Part shown: piece by piece, positions 59,178 to 64,000 of the stretch
Position numbering within the stretch: the first letter of the stretch is position 1
Layout: the number at the start of each line of letters is the position of its first letter
DNA from: Pithys albifrons albifrons
Lineage: Eukaryota; Chordata; Aves; Passeriformes; Thamnophilidae
Assembly: GCF_047495875.1 (NCBI RefSeq)
Contig: NC_092467.1
Span: forward strand, 31,718,739-31,782,738
Length of the DNA: 64,000 nt
Reading direction: 5' to 3'
Made by a program: the position numbers and the translations under genes
Notes under the pieces: generated by a model
What the model saw: the letters and a program-made list of their open reading frames with translations, nothing else
The model's database searches: none
Told to the model about the DNA's origin: nothing

Positions 59178-60005
59178 CCGACCATGTAACTTTGTGAAGA
59201 GTCACAATGTAAGAAGGATGAATGGTATAAAAGCATCTTAAAAGCCTCCATTAAACGCACAGATCTCTAGATCGTGTTTTCCATTACAGGTACTTCTGAT
59301 TGCCCTGAAACCTGTGAGATAAAGTTGCCCAGCTGTTGATTAGTCCCTGTGGTTAATTGTTCCATCCCTGGGCTGCTGGTTCAGCCCCGATTCAGGAATG
59401 GGCTGACAAACAAACAAAATGCTTTTGTTGCTTTAAGCCTCTTAGAGGATGAGAGGAGCTGTCACTGTCTGGGCTCGTATTTCTTGACAAAAGTGGCTTG
59501 AAGTATCAGCGAATTATCTTCGGGACACCGTTTCTTTCTTTGTGTAATTAACATCGACTGCAACTGCTGCGTTAATTACGTGCTCACAGGGATTTAAATG
59601 AGAGCTGGACGGGGGGGTGTTTTAAAGCTTGTGTTTGGATTTAAGTAGGCAAAGAAAGGGGGGGAAAAAAAAGAGTTTCCCTGAGGTGTGACACCGGATC
59701 CCCCTCTTTGGAAACAGATGGAGAAATGCAGGAATCTTCTGAGACTGAAAAGAGCACCTCAGAGCTGCAAACTTTTTAAAAAGTCCTTAACCAAACGCAG
59801 CTGCTTCCACCCAGCGATCGTCCTGCAAGCCAGAAATAGGCAGAAAGTTGACTCACCCAAAGAAAAAGTGTAAACCTTTTCCTTCCCTCAGCCCTGTAAA
59901 AACACCCCTTGGTCACCCTCGGCTGCAAATTTGATGTTCACAGTTTTTTTTGTGCACGTTTTTCCAACGCTGTATTTTGGAGATTTTCAGGAATGTGCTG
60001 AATTT

Positions 60006-60780
60006 TCATAGAATCACAGAATGGATTGGGTTGGAAAAGACCTCCAAGATCATCAAATCCAACCCTTGGTCCAACTCCAGTCCCTTTACCAGATCATGGC
60101 ACTCAGTGCCACGGCCAAGCTCAGTTTCAAAACCTCCAGGGATGGGGAATCCACCCCCTCTCTGGGCAGCCCATTCCAATCCCTGAGCACTCTCTCTGCA
60201 AAGAATTTCTTCCTGCTCTCCAACTTCAATTTCCCCTGGCAGAGCTTGAGCCCATCGTGCCCCCTTGTCCTATTGCTGAGTGCCTGGGAGAAGAGACCAA
60301 CCCCCACCTGGCCAGAACTTCCCTTCAGGCAGTTCCAGACAGTGCTGAGGTCCCCTCTGAGCCTCCTCTTCTCCAGGCTGAACACCCCCAGCTCCCTCAG
60401 CCTCTCCCCACAGGGCTTGTGCTCCAGTCCCTTCTCCAGCCTCGTTGCTCTTCTCACTTGGGTTGGAAGAGACCTCTGAGATCATCAAGCCCAACCCTTG
60501 ATCCAACCCTACTGTGATCACCAGCCCAGGGCACAGAGTGCCCTGGGCTGGTGATCACAGTGGGGTTGGGTCAAGACATGTTGGATTCTCTGTCCCTGGA
60601 GGTGTTTCAGAGGACACTCAGTGCCACATCCAGTCCCTTCTCCAGCCTCGTTGCTCTTCTCTGGACCCACTCCAGCCCCTCAATGTCCTTCCTGAGCTGA
60701 GGGGCCCAGAACTGAACACAACACTCAAGGTGTGACCTCCCCAAGGCAGAGTCCAGGGGAAGGGTCACTTCCCTGGTCAG
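60006..60780 (-). mobile_element. CR1 LINE (775 bp) with internal palindromic insert, minus strand
   Basis: 3' tail at 60006 ('tcatagaatcacagaatgga'), then CR1 3' UTR. Interrupted at 60456-60628 by a CR1-tail/palindrome segment flanked by identical 33-base repeats (60423-60455 and 60629-60661). Continues 'ctggacccactccagcccct' to 'ggaagggtcacttccctggt'. Same architecture as 54100-54625. Confidence 0.88.
60499..60573. repeat. 75-bp CR1-tail palindrome (copy 5)
   Basis: Arms of about 36 bases meeting near 60536, with a few mismatches. No extra 58-bp unit in this copy. Confidence 0.88.
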
Positions 60781-62037
60781 GAATGTGCTGAATTTTCAGC
60801 TCCCTGCTGTGCCAGGGGGGTGTTCTCACCTTGCTGTGGGTACTCAGGTGATCTCCTGGTGCTTCACGGGGTAAATCCTCACCGGACCAGAGGGATGTGG
60901 GCAGCCCTGGCACAGCTGGAGAGTCTCACACCCAGCCCTGTGGAGGTGGAGGTGGGACAGCCCAGCCTGAGTTCTGACAGTGACTCCTACGCCTTGGAAC
61001 ACTCACATGTGTATCAGATGAAGTTATTTGATTGTTCAGATGCTGGGCTTGGTCCAAGTTTCTGCTCTTAAAAATTAGCTGTGTCTTAAAACCAACTCCC
61101 CAAAGCTGAGCTTTAAAATATTAATTGAGGGCTGGGGGAGCTCCAAAAAATTGAATAGTTAAATGACTTTGTAGAGCTTCTTCTATCCTGGTTTCTTTTT
61201 CATATTGAAAGTCAGTGAATCTTCACATTTTTAAGTGAAATGACTCAGACCAGTTGTCTGTGATTCCTTGGGAATAATAACAAAGTCCTGCTGTGGCTGA
61301 AGGTGCTTCTGTAGCTTTACTGATTGCAGTTTCACTGACTTTGTGGTGAATGAAATGTTGTAAAATCCCCGATATTTCACATTTGGTGTGAGATTTCACT
61401 TGCTGAAGGAGTTAGTTTGTTCTTCTGCCTGTTTGGAAGCAGAGTCACTGTTGTCCCTGCCAGGAGTGTTGCATGTGAGAGGCTGGGACATGTTTGGTGG
61501 CATTTAATTGGGTAGACAGGATGGAATATTGTCACAGGGGAGCTACTGAGTTTGCTGAGGTGGAAAAATGGAATAACTTCAGCTTAAATAGTTACCACTG
61601 GTGTGTTATGTTATAATAAAACCCTAAATATTACTGTGACTCAATAGCAAAGTTCTTTTAGGTCTCCCTGGGAATATAATGTAAAATAAAAGAACTTCCA
61701 TATATTTGGAACCTAATGCAATGTGATATTGAAAATGGTGCTCTGCCAAAGCCAGGCAGCCTGGGGAAAAGGAGTAGCTTGGGAAAGGAACCCTTCAGTG
61801 AGGAAAAGCAATAAGGCAGATCCTCAGCATCTTCCCTGCCAGCATCCTGCAGAGAGGAGGATTGCTCTGCAGGCTCTGCTCCTGCGGGGGCCACACTGCC
61901 ACTGCTTCCAAGAGAATGTGCACAGCAGCACGGGAAGGGAAAGGAATGCTGTGCTCTGGGATGGACAGGGATTGGGAGGGTGGGCACTGAGAGGGGCAGA
62001 GCCACGACCCTGCCAGGGAGGAGGAACAGGCAGGGAT

Positions 62038-62336
62038 AAATGAGCTCTCCCAGGCACTCAGCAATAGGACAAGGGGGCTCAAGCTCTGCCAGGGGAAATT
62101 GAAGTTGGAGATGAGAAAGAAATTCTTTGCAGAGAGAGTGCTCAGGGATTGGAATGGGCTGCCCAGAGAGGGGGTGGATTCCCCATCCCTGGAGGTTTTT
62201 CAGCTGAGCTTGGCCGTGGCACTGAGTGCCATGATCTGGTAAAGGGACTGGAGTTGGACCAAGGGTTGGACTGGATGATCTCAGAGGGCTTTTCCAACCC
62301 AATCCATTCTATGATTCTGTGATTCTGTGGATGTGG
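62038..62336 (+). mobile_element. CR1 LINE 3' end, plus strand
   Basis: 'ctcccaggcactcagcaata', 'gagaaagaaattctttgcag', 'gattccccatccctggaggt', ending 'attctatgattctgtgattc'. Confidence 0.9.
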
Positions 62337-62625
62337 CACTGAGGGAGAATCCACCATGTCTTGATCCAACCCTGCTGTGATCACCAGCCCAGGGCACAGA
62401 GTGAGAATCCACCATGTCTTGATCCAACCCCACTGTGATCACCAGCCCAGGGCACAGAGTGAGAATCCACCATGTCTTGATCCAACCCTACTGTGATCAC
62501 CAGCCCAGGGCACTGAGTGCCCTGGGCTGGTGATCACAGTGGGTTTGGATCAAGGATTGAACTTAATGATCTCGGAGGTCTTTTCCAACCCAATCCATTC
62601 TGTGATTCTATTCTATGATTCTGTG
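62337..62625 (+). repeat. 58-bp tandem units plus palindrome plus second CR1 tail
   Basis: 'gagaatcc' recurs exactly every 58 bases at 62345, 62403 and 62461. The palindrome arms are 62478-62514 and 62516-62552. A second CR1 tail ends near 62625 with 'gattctattctatgattctg'. Confidence 0.93.
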
Positions 62626-63004
62626 AGCTGTAGGCAGGGCTGTGTTCCTGCCCTGCTGTGGGCAGGGCTGGGCTCCCTCTGCTCTGCCTCAGCAAGTCCT
62701 TACCTGGAGCTCCTGCCCAGGGCACAAGCAGAAGGCTCAGGTCAGCTCTGCTTTGTTGTGTGTTCCAGTTCCACAGGGTGGTTGTGTTTGATCCCCTGTT
62801 CTGCCCCAGCCCTTTGGAGAGCTCTGTGATCAGGGGAGGGCCAGCACAAGGTGGGCACCTGTGGGCAGTGCCCTGTGCCCCTGATGTGGGTGGGCACTGG
62901 GCAGTGTCCCTGGGGCTGGAACAGGACAGTTGGTGCTGCTGGTTCAGGCACAGCCTAACCCAGCCAGGCCCTTCTCAGATTTCTTATCTCTTCACTCCAG
63001 TGAC

Positions 63005-63368
63005 CAGTGACAGCACCCAGGGCATGGCTGGAGCTGTGCCAGGGCAGGGATAGGGCACAGGGAATGGCTGGAGCTGTGCCAGGGCAGGGACAGCACCCAG
63101 GGAATGGCTGGAGCTGTGCCAGGGCAGGGACAGGGCACAGGGAATGGCTGGAGCTGTGTCAGGGCAGGGACAGGGCACAGGGAATGGCTGGAGCTGTGGC
63201 AGGGCAGGGACAGGGCACAGGGAATGGCTGGAGCTGTGCCAGGGCAGGGACAGGGCACAGGGAATGGCTGAAGCTGTGCCAGGGCAGGGACAGGGCACAG
63301 GGCATGGCTGGAGCTGTGCCAGGGCAGGGACAGGGCACAGGGAATGGCTGGAGCTGTGCCTGGGCAGG
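63005..63368. repeat. 40-bp minisatellite, nine copies
   Basis: The unit is agggcagggacagggcacag + ggaatggctggagctgtgcc. Nearly perfect 40-base period, directly abutting a CR1 fragment. Confidence 0.95.
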
Positions 63369-63587
63369 GTCAGGTTGAATCTCAGGGAAAGGTCCTTCCC
63401 CCAGAGGGTTGTGGGCACTGCCCAGACTCCCCAGGGCAGTGGGCACAGCCCCAAGGCTGTCAGGAAGGTTTGGATGCTGCTCTGGGGCACAGGGTGGTAT
63501 TTTGGGGTGTCTGTGCAGGTCCAGCGCTTGATCTGGGTGATCTTTTGGAGTCCCTTCCAGCTCAGGATATTTTATGATCCTGTGATG
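63365..63587 (+). mobile_element. CR1-type LINE fragment, plus strand
   Basis: 'aatctcagggaaaggtcctt', 'cccccagagggttgtgggca', 'gagtcccttccagctcagga', ending 'tttatgatcctgtgatg'. Same subfamily as 41165-41402. Confidence 0.78.
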
Positions 63588-64000
63588 TCACATTGGAGAT
63601 GGAGATCCTGGGTGTATTTATGGTGCTTTGGGGAAGTTGAAGGAAAGGCCTTGGCATCAGGGGATTCAAAAAATCTAAAAAATTGGGCAAATCCCCGTGT
63701 GCAGAGGCAAGACCCTCCCAAAGAGCTCGAGCAGAAGTGCTGGTGACTGTGCAGATGTTGCCTGGTTTTCATAGGCACTGCTGGTGCCCCAAGCTGGGCT
63801 GGACAAAGCCAAGATAACAGGTCTTTGGGACCAGCTTCATGTGAAGGCTTTGCCATCCCACCGAGATGAGCTCTTGAGCAAAGGTAGCAGAGGCTGAGGG
63901 CAAAGCTGCATTTTATTAAAGCTTTTTTTCCAACTACTCACGTCACATGTTGAAACTAATCCTGCACTGGGGCTTCCTGTGACCTCGTGCCCCTTTCCTC

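Larger units (their letters stand above)
56345..64000 (+). other. ROR1: ROR1 intron 1 (5' part)
   Basis: GC-rich tandem blocks (56395-56945, 57065-57245), a TTG/TTA microsatellite (59001-59176), CR1 elements (60006-60780, 62038-62625, 63365-63587) and a 40-bp array (63005-63368). The remainder (57246-59000, 59177-60005, 60781-62037, 62626-63004, 63588-64000) is unique with no further exon recognised. ROR1 intron 1 is very long in other vertebrates. Confidence 0.7.

Noticed and set aside
59001..59197. Open frame rich in Val/Leu/Cys and Ile/Tyr runs
   Set aside because: Translation of a TTG/TTA microsatellite.

Overview
This is vertebrate nuclear DNA, almost certainly from a songbird (passerine). 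It carries many avian CR1 LINE fragments, whose 3' ends read 'gattctatgattctg' or the reverse complement. It also carries two copies of a tRNA/CR1 hybrid SINE resembling the zebra finch TguSINE1 family, and a solo LTR. Three genes lie on the + strand in the order EFCAB7 - PGM1 - ROR1, the order I recall for human chromosome 1p31. All exon calls rest on reading frame, GT/AG splice signals, phase continuity and recalled vertebrate proteins. No database search was run.

Layout. Bases 1-14700 hold the 3' part of EFCAB7: ten coding exons (255-14100, 458 residues, all phases consistent) and a poly(A) signal at 14671. Bases 14700-16850 are a short intergenic spacer with a CR1 and a GC-rich minisatellite that runs into a CpG-rich promoter. 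Bases 16953-42361 hold a complete PGM1 gene: exon 1A (16953-17198), an alternative exon 1B (25441-25698), shared exons 2-11, and a poly(A) signal at 42356. The 1A product is 562 aa and the 1B product about 566 aa. Bases 42.4-55.3 kb are intergenic, with CR1 pieces and no gene I can see. Bases 55.9-57.1 kb are a CpG island with ROR1 exon 1 (signal peptide, 56224-56344). The rest is the 5' part of ROR1 intron 1.

The genes do not form a pathway. EFCAB7 is a ciliary Hedgehog-signalling scaffold, PGM1 interconverts glucose-1-phosphate and glucose-6-phosphate, and ROR1 is a Wnt5a-type receptor pseudokinase. They are linked only by conserved synteny.

The most unusual structure is repetitive. At least fifteen unrelated minisatellites occupy these genes. 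Many begin within about 60 bp downstream of a 5' splice site or stop codon: PGM1 introns 2, 4, 6, 8 and 10, the PGM1 3' UTR, the last EFCAB7 intron, and ROR1 intron 1. In PGM1 intron 6 the repeat unit contains a copy of the exon 6 splice donor. A second theme is a 75-bp near-perfect palindrome, an inverted duplication of CR1 3' UTR sequence, present six times in the outer parts of the window. Some copies carry a 58-bp tandem unit, and two sit inside the same site of a longer CR1, flanked by 33-bp direct repeats.
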